64,000 nucleotides of DNA from JAAYPC01 sp964411655 (GTDB taxonomy: Bacteria > Fibrobacterota > Chitinivibrionia > Chitinivibrionales > Chitinispirillaceae), in NCBI GenBank assembly GCA_964411655.1, contig CAYPMS010000008.1, positions 1 through 64,000 on the forward strand, given 5' to 3'. Positions 45,063 to 54,393 of the stretch are shown piece after piece. Numbering within the stretch: the stretch's first letter is position 1; every line of letters starts with the position of its first letter. Position numbers and translations under genes: made by a program. The notes under the pieces were generated by a model that saw only the letters and a program-made list of their open reading frames with translations, was not told the origin of the DNA and searched no databases.

Positions 45063-45668
45063 TTAATAATGCTTCTCATTTTTGTGATGTTGACCTTGCC
45101 TATTTTCATACCTTTGCGGTTTGTTATAGTAATGTTTTTCATGGTGTTTGTTAACCGGATGAGGCCGGCCATAATCTACATGATGCTTTTTAAAAACAGG
45201 TTTATATTCATGCCGGTAAACTGTGTAATTGTGATGATCGTGACTGGGACTTCTGTACTCATAGACATAGACCTTTTTACTTTTGTTATAGACTCTATGC
45301 CAGTTTGTATGAACTACCGGATGATAGAATACATGGTTATGATGCAAATTGCAGGAATGATGACAGTAATTTGTCTTAATCATCCATGGACCGAATACCC
45401 AGGAATTGTTTATAGTATGAAATGTAACCTTGCGATATCTCAGTACATGAGCACCATCCCAAATCGACCACTGATATTCAAAACTCACCCGTAATGGTCC
45501 ACTGCTCTCACACTCTTCAAACCATGGATCACCATCATCCACATAATCTGCTTCCACCTCATATTCGCAAGCAGAATGAGTGTTGCCGATGCTCAGGTGA
45601 AAGTTCATCTCTGCAAAAATCACTGTCGGGATAAGCATTGCTGTAGAGATCAGGTGCAACTTTTTCAT
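45063..45668 (-). CDS. Secreted histidine- and tyrosine-rich protein
   Basis: A 201-residue protein with signal peptide (MKKLHLISTAMLIPTVIFA). The first half is a small acidic domain (CEYEVEADYVDDGDPWFEEC) with paired cysteines; the second half is packed with His, Tyr, Asn and Lys (NYCHHSCNLHHNHVFYHPVV, KPVFKKHHVDYGRPHPVNKH). This composition suggests metal binding or a cell-surface or adhesive role. No homologue is recognised. The same frame stays open-like and K/N/S/Q-rich beyond the stop. Located 175 bases upstream of the lipoprotein gene on the same strand. Confidence 0.65.
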   Translation of the reverse strand: MKKLHLISTAMLIPTVIFAEMNFHLSIGNTHSACEYEVEADYVDDGDPWFEECESSGPLRVSFEYQWSIWDGAHVLRYRKVTFHTINNSWVFGPWMIKTNYCHHSCNLHHNHVFYHPVVHTNWHRVYNKSKKVYVYEYRSPSHDHHNYTVYRHEYKPVFKKHHVDYGRPHPVNKHHEKHYYNKPQRYENRQGQHHKNEKHY

Positions 45669-45860
45669 TTCTTACTCCTTTTTTAGATTTTTACTGCGAA
45701 GAGCGTTTTGCGCTTCTGCCTAATAGATGCTTAAGAGGAGAAAATCCGCTCATCTTTTTTTATCTTCAGATAAAGCAGCATTTTGTAAGGACTTTAATTC
45801 TGTTTTGGAGCTTGGCCCCAAAGTATATATTTTTACGAATTAACGAAAAAAAGCAAAAAT

Positions 45861-46829
45861 ATGGCTGCTACACAAAAAACACTGATAACCGGAATAACCG
45901 GCTTTGTAGGCAAATGGCTTTCCGAATATCTGATCAGCAGGAATCTGGAAGTATACGGAGTTGATCGCTGGGCGCAATGTCCTTACGAAGGGGTAAACTA
46001 TCAGCAGATCGATATCTTAAACACCAGTTTGCTGGGCAAGTATCTTCAGAGTGTTCAACCTGACACAATCTACCATCTTGCAGCAATCAGTTTTCTTCCC
46101 GAAGCCGATCTTTCTCCGGGCCATGCTCTGGAAATTAACATAATGGGTACGGTTTCGATTCTGGATGCCCTTAAGCAACACTGCCCCTCTGCAAAGATTC
46201 TTCTTATTGGTTCTTCAAAAGAGTATAGCGATGAAATCAACTCTGAGCAGGTTTCAGAATCTATCCATCCATCACCTACCAACTTTTACGGAATCTCCAA
46301 ATATGCAGCAGAACTGATAGGCCAGCAGTATCATCGTCAATATGGTCTGGATGTAAGATGCACCCGCTCTTTTAATCATACCGGCCCGGCACAATCTCCA
46401 CGTTTTGTCTGTTCTGACTGGGCAAAACAGGTTGCTTCCATTGAGCTTGGTTTAACAGATGCTACGATATCGGTTGGAAATCTGGATTCAGTTATCGATT
46501 TTACCGATGTAAGAGATGTGGTCAGAGCCTACCACTCAATCCTGGATAATGGAACCAGCGGCAGAGTATACAATGTCTGCAGCGGAAAAGGTGTCTCTTT
46601 GCAATGGATTCTTAATTTTCTTATTTCTAAATCAACAAAAGAAATAACCATAAGCTCTGATGAAAAGAAGCTGCGCTCCCACAAAACCAACACAATAATG
46701 CTGGGTGATAATTCTCTTCTGAAAAATGAGACCGGCTGGAAGACCCTCATTCCATTTGAAAAAACACTGAACGATCTGTACCTTTACTGGCTGGAAAATC
46801 TGCAGAAGCAGTCATCTGAATCACTCTGA
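45861..46829 (+). CDS. GDP-4-keto-6-deoxymannose reductase-like epimerase
   Basis: A 322-residue short-chain dehydrogenase (SDR) acting on a nucleotide sugar. Rossmann motif TGITGFVGKWLSEYL (9-23), YHLAAISF, SSKEYSDE and the catalytic YGISK (Y-x3-K). It resembles RMD/GMD enzymes that make GDP-rhamnose or its precursor for surface polysaccharide, but GDP-mannose 4,6-dehydratase or a UDP-sugar epimerase are not excluded. There is no strong ribosome site. It stands alone, with a terminator-like hairpin downstream. Confidence 0.82.
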   Translation: MAATQKTLITGITGFVGKWLSEYLISRNLEVYGVDRWAQCPYEGVNYQQIDILNTSLLGKYLQSVQPDTIYHLAAISFLPEADLSPGHALEINIMGTVSILDALKQHCPSAKILLIGSSKEYSDEINSEQVSESIHPSPTNFYGISKYAAELIGQQYHRQYGLDVRCTRSFNHTGPAQSPRFVCSDWAKQVASIELGLTDATISVGNLDSVIDFTDVRDVVRAYHSILDNGTSGRVYNVCSGKGVSLQWILNFLISKSTKEITISSDEKKLRSHKTNTIMLGDNSLLKNETGWKTLIPFEKTLNDLYLYWLENLQKQSSESL

Positions 46830-46840
46830 AATACCCGGAT

Positions 46841-46880
46841 AAAAAAAAAAAGAGCCGCAAGTTTCATCAACTGCGGCTCT
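46841..46880 (-). terminator. Terminator of the OmpA-lipoprotein operon
   Basis: AGAGCCGCA and TGCGGCTCT form a perfect nine-pair stem, followed on the minus strand by eleven T. It is the expected end of the transcript from 51621 to 46968 and lies at the end of the convergent SDR gene. Confidence 0.85.
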
Positions 46881-46967
46881 TCCGTTCTGTAAGCACTTCA
46901 CTTCCGGAGCATTTCACACCAGAAGCAATTCTTCTTCCTGGGCATTCAATCCCAGAAAAAGGATATT

Positions 46968-49400
46968 TTAATAGCTGCTTTTGATTTTTGCCTGCTTCAC
47001 CATTTCCCTTATCACAGCTTCCCTTTCTCTCAAAGCGTCATATTGATCGTTTGTCTCGATAATTTTAAATTCTACCCGGCGGTTAATCGCTCTTCCGTCA
47101 GCAGTGCTGTTATCAGCTACAGGCATAGACTCTCCATATCCGATAGCAATCAGGTTGGAGTCATGAACCCCTTTCATTATCAGATATCCTCTTACTGTTG
47201 CAGCACGGGCAGCAGAGAGCACCAGGTTGAAATCATCGGAACCCTGAGAATCGGTATGTCCCTGTATTTCATAGCGCAAATGAGAGTACTGCTTCAGGAA
47301 AGAAACGATATAATCCAGTGCAGCAAAGGAACCCGGGAGCAGCACGGCACTTCCTGACTTGAAGTTAATTGCTCTTAACTGTGTGTTAAGGACTTTGGTC
47401 TCTTTTTCGGTTGGTTTGACAAGAGTATCCGGACAGCCGTCATCATCTCTGTAACCATTATAAACCTCTGGTGAGTCAGGACACTGATCCAAAGAGTCTG
47501 CCACCCCATCCTTGTCGTTATCGAAATCAGGACAGCCGTCATCATCTTCGAACCGGTCGATATCTTCGGCCTGAAGCGGGCATTTGTCCAGTTTATCCTC
47601 TATACCATCATTATCGTTGTCCAGGTCCGGACAGCCATCATCATCCATATTGTTATCCATGTCCTCGGCTTCATTGATACATTTATCAAGACTGTCAGTC
47701 ACCCCGTCCTTATCGTTGTCATAATCCGGACAACCGTCATCATCTTCAAACCCATCCTTGTCTTCCGGGTCGTTGGGACATTTATCAAGAGTGTCTGGTA
47801 TGTTGTCCTGATCATTGTCAAAATCCAGACATCCATCCTGATCCATGAAACCATCTTTATCCTCTGCTACTGATGGGCACTTGTCATCCTTATCCAGGAT
47901 TCTATCCTTGTCTGCATCCGAAGTCAATCCCCAGTTTAACTGGAATCCTGCCGCCAGCTCAATACCACGTTTTGGAACCCATACAGGAGTACCAATTGAT
48001 TTGCAACTGAAGTTAAAGGTGCCAACCCTTGCTTTTATTCCAAACCCGAAAGCAGAGGCAATTTTTTCCGGACCACCAAAAACATAACCGATGCGGAAAG
48101 GGAAATGACCACGTAACATTCCGGTTTCTCCCCCAACAGAGATTCTGGGTATGAAAGAGCGCCCCGGCCCGCCATCAAGCTGCTGCTCATAGTTTGCAGC
48201 CACATTTACATATTGAGCAAGCATAGGATGAGATTTTGAAAAGTTCCAGGAATAGGAATAACCGATATTCAAAGACAAGGGAAGAAGTGTTGTAAAGGCA
48301 TTTGTCTTCTGAAGCGTGTCGTTAACCAGTTGATCGAAAATATACAGTTCAGGCTTTCCATTATTATCTTCTGCCTCTTCAACACCCTTGATTATATCAT
48401 AAACATTTACATTTTTATCTCTCAACTGATAGCTGGCTTCCTTGGCGTCCCTCATCCAGAAAATTACTCCAAGATTCTGCACATTTATTGAGAATTTAGC
48501 ATTTTTATTATACAGAATACCTCCTATATCCACTCCGATTCCATGACCGGAAACCGGCAATCCACTGCTGAAAGGATTCTCAAATCTCCAGGGACCAGAG
48601 AAACCGCTTCCTGCAGTACGTACATTGACCGATCCATCCACTTCAATATCATTGGAGTTCTCGTTATAATAAAGGCTTCCTGATTTGGTTTCTGCCACCA
48701 GTGCCGAATGTCCCATGACATATTTAATTCCCACTCCACCGGCTCCCTGTTCCAGCCTGAAGAAATTATGTAAAGCTGGAATGTTGACTGGCAGCCCCAT
48801 AAGAACGGAGAAATCGGTGGCCCAAACCGATTTCTGACTCAGATTGCTGAAATCCAGTTTATTACCCTTTCTGAGGCCTTTGTCTGCTCCAAACAGGATC
48901 ATCAAGGGTCCTTCCGGAATCTTTGATTCACTATTAAAATGAGTAGTAATATCAAATCCAAACCGGTTTCCGGCAACGCTAAGAAGAGTGGTACTGAAAC
49001 CGCTGTAAATTGAGAGTCCCCCCTGCAGTTCTTTTTCCAGTTTTCTGGTAACCTCTTCTTCACTTAATCCATCCAGTCGAAAACTTCTTTTAAGAACTTT
49101 GGTTATCAGAGCAGAAAGTTCCTCATTGTCATCAACACTGTAACGGTTGGTTGGTGACAATGCCAGTTTATCGCTCCATTCACCTACACTGAAATTAGTC
49201 AACGGAAGTATGAGTCCACCTTTGGGGGTTCTATTGACACCCAGGATTGCAGGGTTATTAAATGCAGCTTCAAAAGAATGACCGGTAACATTGCGTCCCT
49301 GAGTAAAACCCAACCCGGAGGTAGTAGGATCAATTGCAGCAGTAACAGATAACTGTAAAAACAATAATATGCCAATTCCCGCTATAATTTTCATATTCAT
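46968..49400 (-). CDS. OmpA-family protein with thrombospondin type 3 repeats
   Basis: An 810-residue envelope protein. Signal peptide (MNMKIIAGIGILLFLQLSVTA); an outer-membrane barrel-like N-terminal domain to about residue 495; then five calcium-binding thrombospondin type 3 repeats (units such as DKDDKCPSVAEDKDGFMDQD and DGCPDYDNDKDGVTDSLDKC, about 500-665); then an OmpA C-terminal domain (about 685-795) with GHTDSQGSDDFN, LSAARA and RAINRRVEF for binding peptidoglycan. It anchors outer membrane to wall. The lipoprotein gene precedes it by 19 bases. Confidence 0.92.
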   Translation of the reverse strand: MNMKIIAGIGILLFLQLSVTAAIDPTTSGLGFTQGRNVTGHSFEAAFNNPAILGVNRTPKGGLILPLTNFSVGEWSDKLALSPTNRYSVDDNEELSALITKVLKRSFRLDGLSEEEVTRKLEKELQGGLSIYSGFSTTLLSVAGNRFGFDITTHFNSESKIPEGPLMILFGADKGLRKGNKLDFSNLSQKSVWATDFSVLMGLPVNIPALHNFFRLEQGAGGVGIKYVMGHSALVAETKSGSLYYNENSNDIEVDGSVNVRTAGSGFSGPWRFENPFSSGLPVSGHGIGVDIGGILYNKNAKFSINVQNLGVIFWMRDAKEASYQLRDKNVNVYDIIKGVEEAEDNNGKPELYIFDQLVNDTLQKTNAFTTLLPLSLNIGYSYSWNFSKSHPMLAQYVNVAANYEQQLDGGPGRSFIPRISVGGETGMLRGHFPFRIGYVFGGPEKIASAFGFGIKARVGTFNFSCKSIGTPVWVPKRGIELAAGFQLNWGLTSDADKDRILDKDDKCPSVAEDKDGFMDQDGCLDFDNDQDNIPDTLDKCPNDPEDKDGFEDDDGCPDYDNDKDGVTDSLDKCINEAEDMDNNMDDDGCPDLDNDNDGIEDKLDKCPLQAEDIDRFEDDDGCPDFDNDKDGVADSLDQCPDSPEVYNGYRDDDGCPDTLVKPTEKETKVLNTQLRAINFKSGSAVLLPGSFAALDYIVSFLKQYSHLRYEIQGHTDSQGSDDFNLVLSAARAATVRGYLIMKGVHDSNLIAIGYGESMPVADNSTADGRAINRRVEFKIIETNDQYDALREREAVIREMVKQAKIKSSY

Positions 49401-49419
49401 TTTTTCTCCGTAAAGTGAG

Positions 49420-51621
49420 CTACCATATAATCAATGAATCAGTACTGTTAATGCCTTCAATGCGTAACATTGAATTTATTCTGATAAAATCGTTGTCACG
49501 TAATGCATCGCGCTCGTTTTTCTGGAATTGCAGGAACCATCTCCAACTGCAGGTATCCGAGCTCAACACGGTTTCCAATTGCTGATGATCCCAGTGTACG
49601 ACATTTACTACTGCAGAATCCAGTGATTTTGCCGGTATGCACACACCTTTGCTTCCCAGAAAATTTACCAGCCCACGTTTTTCGGCTTCCCCCTCGTGTG
49701 TTATCAGATAAAAAGCATCATCCGAAGACATGGAATCCAGAGTATCTATCAGGTGATAGGGCGCCACCAGGGCAAACATAGTCATATTCAGATTCGAACT
49801 GTTGAGCATTTTTGTTTCAAAGTCAAGCTGCTTCTTATCCATTTTCCGGATATATCTCATCGCTTTGTATATGGGAAAATCATGGCTTCCCAGATCCAAA
49901 TTCACCATTTCCTTTACTTCCCAGTCAAATCTGGCATTCAGTCTGAAGTCGGTGACAGCATCGATACTCATCTGTCCTATATACTTATCATAATCGGGAT
50001 CTCGTAACTGCAGGTCATTTTCTGAAATTATCCTGGTACCTTTGGGAACATTCATTCTGGTGATTATAGCTACTGTATCCGGATATTGATTGACTACATC
50101 AGTTATATCGATTTTCTGCCTGAAAAGGGATCCATCTTTCACACCGATAAACTTATCAAACAAACTGTCTTTAATACCTGGATTTCTGGTGTCAAAAATT
50201 TCAAAACTGAAGTAAACAGAATCGATGGCAGAGTTGGGGGGCATTTCGGTTCTGAGTCGGATATCGCTATAGACATTTTGCAGGATAAGTTTTCCCCTGA
50301 GCGAATCAGGGGCAGATTCACCCCATGGGAAATTAATAACTACTTTTTCGGTATCACTGGTAATTTTAATCGGTTTAACGACCCTGCCGCGAAGCTGCCT
50401 GTATTTAAAATCGGACCGGATGGTAAAAATCAACGTATCGTCGGCACAAAGTGTAATAATGTTCCCACTTGGATTGCCGGTAGATACAGTATACCTGACC
50501 CAGGTGACAGTTTTTTGCAAAACCGAATCCCATTGCGTAAACAGACGTGACTGAGAAAAGTTTTCCTGACTAAAAGTCTGCTCCAGTTGGGGCGGTGCAA
50601 TTACTTCTCCACTGGTTATAAAACCGAAAAAATTCTCCATTGAATCGGTCCTGCTGACGTTAAGCAGGTTTTCGTACCGGTTATATGAATTTCGTTCTGC
50701 GAAAGAAGTTTTCCAGAGATGATCATGAACACCTCTAACTCTCAGTTCTACTCCGGTATGGTTAGTAACCTCGTAAATGAAAAAACCATCCATGATATCC
50801 ACATAATCGATATCAACCGAATCGGTTATTTCATAGGGGTTAGAAAACTGTTTATTAAAGGAAACCAGATGATCATCAACTGTAAGGCTGTAGGCGTAAA
50901 GCCCATCTACACTGGTTGCCATAGCTATCTGCATGGCTCCGGCAGTATTCTTTACTCCAGAAATATTGACCTGAACCTGATTTCTCAAGGTTTTTTTACT
51001 AACCGGAATCCTGATCACGGCAGTCTCACCAGCAATAATCTTTTCAACATTACCGGATCCTATACCAGCGATTTCCAGTGAAACGTCACTGATTTCGGCA
51101 GAAGAGAGATTGGTAAGCTGTATTTGCATGATGTTAGTTGCGGTATCATAAAAAACCAGTTGATAAACTTTATCAAATACAACCGGCGCCGAAACATTGA
51201 ATGGTCCCACTGATGATATCACCAGTGTTTCTGCTATTTGCGGTGCATTAGATATAACCAATGGTCCCAAAGTCGCAACATAGATCTGATTTTTCAGTTT
51301 TTCTTCATGTATCTTGAAACTGGAGGAATCCCGCTTAAAAATCGAAAATTCAAGAGTATCACCTATTTGCGAATCTGGCTCAAGCAGAGAAATGTCATCT
51401 TCCTTATATTTTGAGGCCGCATAAATAATATCCATACTATCGATATCAAAAAGGTTGTCCATTTCTTCAGCAATAACAAAAGACCGGTTAGTTATTGGTA
51501 TTTCCATTACTGTTTTCCATCTTAAAGGCTCCTCATCTACCGGATTTGAACAATTAAGAAGAAAAAATGACAGGTTAAACACAATCGCGACAATCAGAAA
51601 AAAGGGTTGTCTGTATCCCAT
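49420..51621 (-). CDS. Large lipoprotein of unknown function
   Basis: A 733-residue lipoprotein: signal MGYRQPFFLIVAIVFNLSFF with lipobox LLNC, then CSNPVDEEPLRW. The rest is predicted beta-rich with short repeated DSLDID-like acidic stretches; no known domain is recognised. It is encoded 19 bases before the OmpA/TSP3 gene, so it probably forms a complex or surface structure with it. Comparable lipoprotein-OmpA pairs are common in Fibrobacter-like bacteria (inference). The ribosome site AAAGGA precedes ATG 51621. Confidence 0.75.
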   Translation of the reverse strand: MGYRQPFFLIVAIVFNLSFFLLNCSNPVDEEPLRWKTVMEIPITNRSFVIAEEMDNLFDIDSMDIIYAASKYKEDDISLLEPDSQIGDTLEFSIFKRDSSSFKIHEEKLKNQIYVATLGPLVISNAPQIAETLVISSVGPFNVSAPVVFDKVYQLVFYDTATNIMQIQLTNLSSAEISDVSLEIAGIGSGNVEKIIAGETAVIRIPVSKKTLRNQVQVNISGVKNTAGAMQIAMATSVDGLYAYSLTVDDHLVSFNKQFSNPYEITDSVDIDYVDIMDGFFIYEVTNHTGVELRVRGVHDHLWKTSFAERNSYNRYENLLNVSRTDSMENFFGFITSGEVIAPPQLEQTFSQENFSQSRLFTQWDSVLQKTVTWVRYTVSTGNPSGNIITLCADDTLIFTIRSDFKYRQLRGRVVKPIKITSDTEKVVINFPWGESAPDSLRGKLILQNVYSDIRLRTEMPPNSAIDSVYFSFEIFDTRNPGIKDSLFDKFIGVKDGSLFRQKIDITDVVNQYPDTVAIITRMNVPKGTRIISENDLQLRDPDYDKYIGQMSIDAVTDFRLNARFDWEVKEMVNLDLGSHDFPIYKAMRYIRKMDKKQLDFETKMLNSSNLNMTMFALVAPYHLIDTLDSMSSDDAFYLITHEGEAEKRGLVNFLGSKGVCIPAKSLDSAVVNVVHWDHQQLETVLSSDTCSWRWFLQFQKNERDALRDNDFIRINSMLRIEGINSTDSLIIW

Positions 51622-51952
51622 AGTAGTATCCTTTCTCTTCCAATAACCAATTAATTGGAGTTTCCCAAGTAATATAATATAGATATGTACACCCTTCTTC
51701 TATAATAAAATGCTGTTATTTTCATAATTATCAGTATCTAATATGCCATAAGCCCTGATAAAACCATGATTAATTTTTATTATTGATAAAGATCAACATC
51801 CTACCGGATTATTTTTACTATTTTGATTGTGAGAGAAAGAAATCAGAAATCGGGAACATCCGGTTTTAAATCAAAAATCTAATATCTGTCAGATCGGGTA
51901 CGTTTTTTGAAATCATCTGGATTTATTCTGTATACCAGAGGAGGAAAAATCT
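51622..51952. promoter_or_regulatory. Divergent regulatory region with 12-base palindrome
   Basis: About 330 bases between the lipoprotein-OmpA operon and ldhA. CCAATTAATTGG (51647-51658) is a perfect palindrome 26 bases upstream of the lipoprotein start codon and could be an operator. The remainder is A/T-rich with no recognised promoter or gene. Confidence 0.4.
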
Positions 51953-53014
51953 ATGCAGCACGGAAAACTTAGGATCATACTATTCGATGCCAAGCCTTAC
52001 GACCAGGAGTTTTTCAATAAAATCAACCAGGATCCCAGATACGGCTATGAGATTCACTATATCACTGGTCATCTGACCGAGGATACCGTTGCCCTGACAG
52101 CCGGATTCGATTGCGTCTGTGTCTTTGTAAATGATGATGTAAATGCCTCCATAATTAACAAACTGTATGAAAATGGAATAAGAATTTTAGCACTTCGCTC
52201 GGCTGGATATAACAACGTCGATCTGAATGCCACTTATGGAAAAATTCATGTGGTAAGGGTCCCAGCTTATTCTCCCTATGCCATAGCCGAACACACAGTA
52301 GCACTGATGCTTTCTCTAAACCGCAAGATCCATAGGGCCTATATGCGCACACGCGAAAATAATTTCACTATCAATGGTCTTCTTGGATTTGACATGCACG
52401 GCAAAACCGCAGGAGTAATAGGTACCGGAAAGATCGGAAAAGTGGTTATCCAGATTTTAAAAGGTTTCGGCATGCGGATATTGGCTTTCGATGTTTATCC
52501 TGATTACAAATTCGCCGAACAAACCGGTATCGATTATGTAAATCTGGATACCATCTATCAGGAATCGGATATTATTACGCTTCACTGCCCACTGACTCCT
52601 GAAAATGTACACATAATCAATACCGATACTATCTCCAGAATGAAAAAAGGGGTGATGATAATCAATACCGGCAGAGGCAAACTGATCAACACCCGCGATC
52701 TGATAGCAGCGCTCAAAGAGAAAAAAATCGGTTCTGCAGGACTCGATGTATATGAGGAGGAGGGCGATTATTTCTTTGAGGACTTTTCTGCAGAACCAAT
52801 CAGTGATGATGTTCTGGTAAGATTATTATCTTTTCCAAATGTACTGGTTACATCACACCAGGCATTTTTCACCCGTGAAGCTATAGAAAAGATCACTGAA
52901 ACAACTCTGGAAAATATACGTATCTACTTCGAGCAGAATCTATTACCAAATGAGATCTGTTACCGATGCTCGGAGGGCAAATGCACCAGAGTTACTACCG
53001 GACACTGCTTCTGA
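51953..53014 (+). CDS. ldhA: D-lactate dehydrogenase (2-hydroxyacid dehydrogenase family)
   Basis: A 353-residue NAD-dependent fermentative enzyme reducing pyruvate to D-lactate. Visible: NAD motif GVIGTGKIGKVV (about 144-155) with D of AFDVYPD, catalytic arginine segment INTGRGKLINT, SAGLDVYEEE, and catalytic histidine in TSHQAFFT. AGGAGG precedes ATG. Unusually, it ends in a cysteine-rich tail (CYRCSEGKCTRVTTGHCF) not found in most family members, which might bind a metal or respond to redox state. Confidence 0.92.
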   Translation: MQHGKLRIILFDAKPYDQEFFNKINQDPRYGYEIHYITGHLTEDTVALTAGFDCVCVFVNDDVNASIINKLYENGIRILALRSAGYNNVDLNATYGKIHVVRVPAYSPYAIAEHTVALMLSLNRKIHRAYMRTRENNFTINGLLGFDMHGKTAGVIGTGKIGKVVIQILKGFGMRILAFDVYPDYKFAEQTGIDYVNLDTIYQESDIITLHCPLTPENVHIINTDTISRMKKGVMIINTGRGKLINTRDLIAALKEKKIGSAGLDVYEEEGDYFFEDFSAEPISDDVLVRLLSFPNVLVTSHQAFFTREAIEKITETTLENIRIYFEQNLLPNEICYRCSEGKCTRVTTGHCF

Positions 53015-53037
53015 TTTTGTTTTATGGAGCTGACAAA

Positions 53038-53068
53038 TTGTAAGCAGTATTTTAACTGCTGCTTACAA
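53038..53068 (+). terminator. Hairpin after ldhA
   Basis: TTGTAAGCAG and CTGCTTACAA form a perfect ten-pair stem with an eleven-base loop, 24 bases after the ldhA stop. There is no T-run, so it is a weak terminator or RNA-stability element. Confidence 0.5.
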
Positions 53069-53447
53069 CTATCCTGGTCGGGCAAACAGACTCCTTTTAG
53101 CGAAAAGCATTCACCACTGGTTTTGTGGCCATAAAATTCTCCTTTCTTGTTACGTGAAGGGAAAACGCAATTTTTGTTCCGATGGGCATTACCCCAGAGG
53201 TGAAAAGTTTGCGTATCAAAGAGTCATCTCCGGAGAGGAATGATCTCTCCCCCTGGCACCTGCCTCTCCCATTTGCCCCTCCCCAAAAAAAAACGCCCCA
53301 TCTCCTGAATCACAGAAATAACCCTATCCCTGTTCTTATATCAGTTAAATTTCCTAAAATTTGAAAATCTTAGAAAAAATTAAATCTTAAAAGGCTACCA
53401 CAAATCAAAGGTTTTTCCCGCCGCTATCCTGATACTATTTTAAATTC
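53069..53447. other. Gene-free region
   Basis: About 380 bases. It contains a C-rich patch near 53248-53300 with CCCCTCCCC-type runs followed by nine A, then A/T-rich DNA. I see no RNA gene, repeat or convincing promoter. Confidence 0.3.
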
Positions 53448-54317
53448 ATGCATTACGAAGGCCCAATAATCCGTCCTCCCAGCGAGGCTGATAGCATTCT
53501 TCTTCAGGTAACTGTGGGTTGCTCCCATAACAAATGCAACTTTTGCGGCATATACAAGAATAAGACTTTCCGCATAAAAGATGATCATCAGATAGAAAAG
53601 GACCTCCAGTATGCTTCCATTCATTTTCGCGAGAAAGACACAGTATTTCTCTGTGATGGTGATGCCCTGATAATTCCCTTTGCCAGACTGCAGGAACTTC
53701 TTCTTAATATTCGTAAGACTCTTCCATGGGTAAGAAGAGTGGGAACCTATGCCAACGCAAAAAGTATCGCCCGTAAAACTACAGATGAATTGGTGCAGCT
53801 AAAGGAACTGGGTTTGCGCATCATTCATATGGGGCTGGAATCCGGTGATGATGAAACGCTAAGAAGATGTGGTAAATGGGGTGATGTGTCAATGATGATC
53901 GAACAGGGACAGAAAGTCAGGGAAGCTGGCATTAATCTCTTTATCACCGTACTATTAGGACTTGCCGGCCCTCAACGCTCTTCAATTCATGCAGAAAAGA
54001 CCGGGTATGCACTTACCCAGATTAATCCAAACTACGTTGGTGCCCTCAGCCTTATCCCTGTTGAAAATACCCCTCTTTACGAGCAGATACAAAGGGGCGA
54101 ATTTAATCTCATGGGACCACTTGAAATACTCAAGGAACTCCGGATCATGCTTCAATTCACCGATCTTCGTCCCGGTTATTTTTACGCTAACCACGCATCA
54201 AATTATCTGCCACTCCGGGCACGTCTTCCACGTGACAAGGAAACCGCACTGGCCATGATCGATAATGCTCTCAAGGGGAAGATAAAATTTACACCTGAAT
54301 GGCTCAGAGGGTTATAG
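53448..54317 (+). CDS. Radical SAM protein with CX4CX2C cluster motif
   Basis: A 289-residue radical SAM enzyme. The cluster motif reads VGCSHNKCNFCGIYK (residues about 24-38): cysteines are spaced CX4CX2C rather than CX3CX2C, a spacing I recall from one uncharacterised subfamily. Typical barrel elements follow (MGLESGDDETLRRCGK, VLLGLAGPQR, NPNYVGALSLIPVENTPLY). Substrate unknown. It shares a terminator with the convergent flavin reductase gene. Confidence 0.85.
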   Translation: MHYEGPIIRPPSEADSILLQVTVGCSHNKCNFCGIYKNKTFRIKDDHQIEKDLQYASIHFREKDTVFLCDGDALIIPFARLQELLLNIRKTLPWVRRVGTYANAKSIARKTTDELVQLKELGLRIIHMGLESGDDETLRRCGKWGDVSMMIEQGQKVREAGINLFITVLLGLAGPQRSSIHAEKTGYALTQINPNYVGALSLIPVENTPLYEQIQRGEFNLMGPLEILKELRIMLQFTDLRPGYFYANHASNYLPLRARLPRDKETALAMIDNALKGKIKFTPEWLRGL

Positions 54318-54350
54318 TATAGAGGAGAATTTTTACTCATAAGAAATAAA

Positions 54351-54382
54351 GCCGTTACTGCCATATTTCAGGCAGAAACGGC
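54351..54382. terminator. Shared hairpin between convergent genes
   Basis: GCCGTTACTGCC and GGCAGAAACGGC form a 12-base stem with one mismatch and an eight-base loop, between the radical SAM gene and the convergent flavin reductase gene. Confidence 0.7.
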
Positions 54383-54393
54383 ATATCCCCCAA

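Noticed and set aside
44958..45494. A 178-codon plus-strand frame rich in Met, Val and Ile that looks like a membrane protein
   Set aside because: It is the antisense of the histidine-rich gene and its promoter-distal flank: reversed CAT/CAC codons give ATG/GTG. The minus-strand gene has a signal peptide and a sensible start.
51761..51785. A GG-N10-GC match on the minus strand upstream of the lipoprotein gene
   Set aside because: The -12 part reads GGGCTT rather than TTGCA/T; GG-N10-GC alone is expected often by chance.
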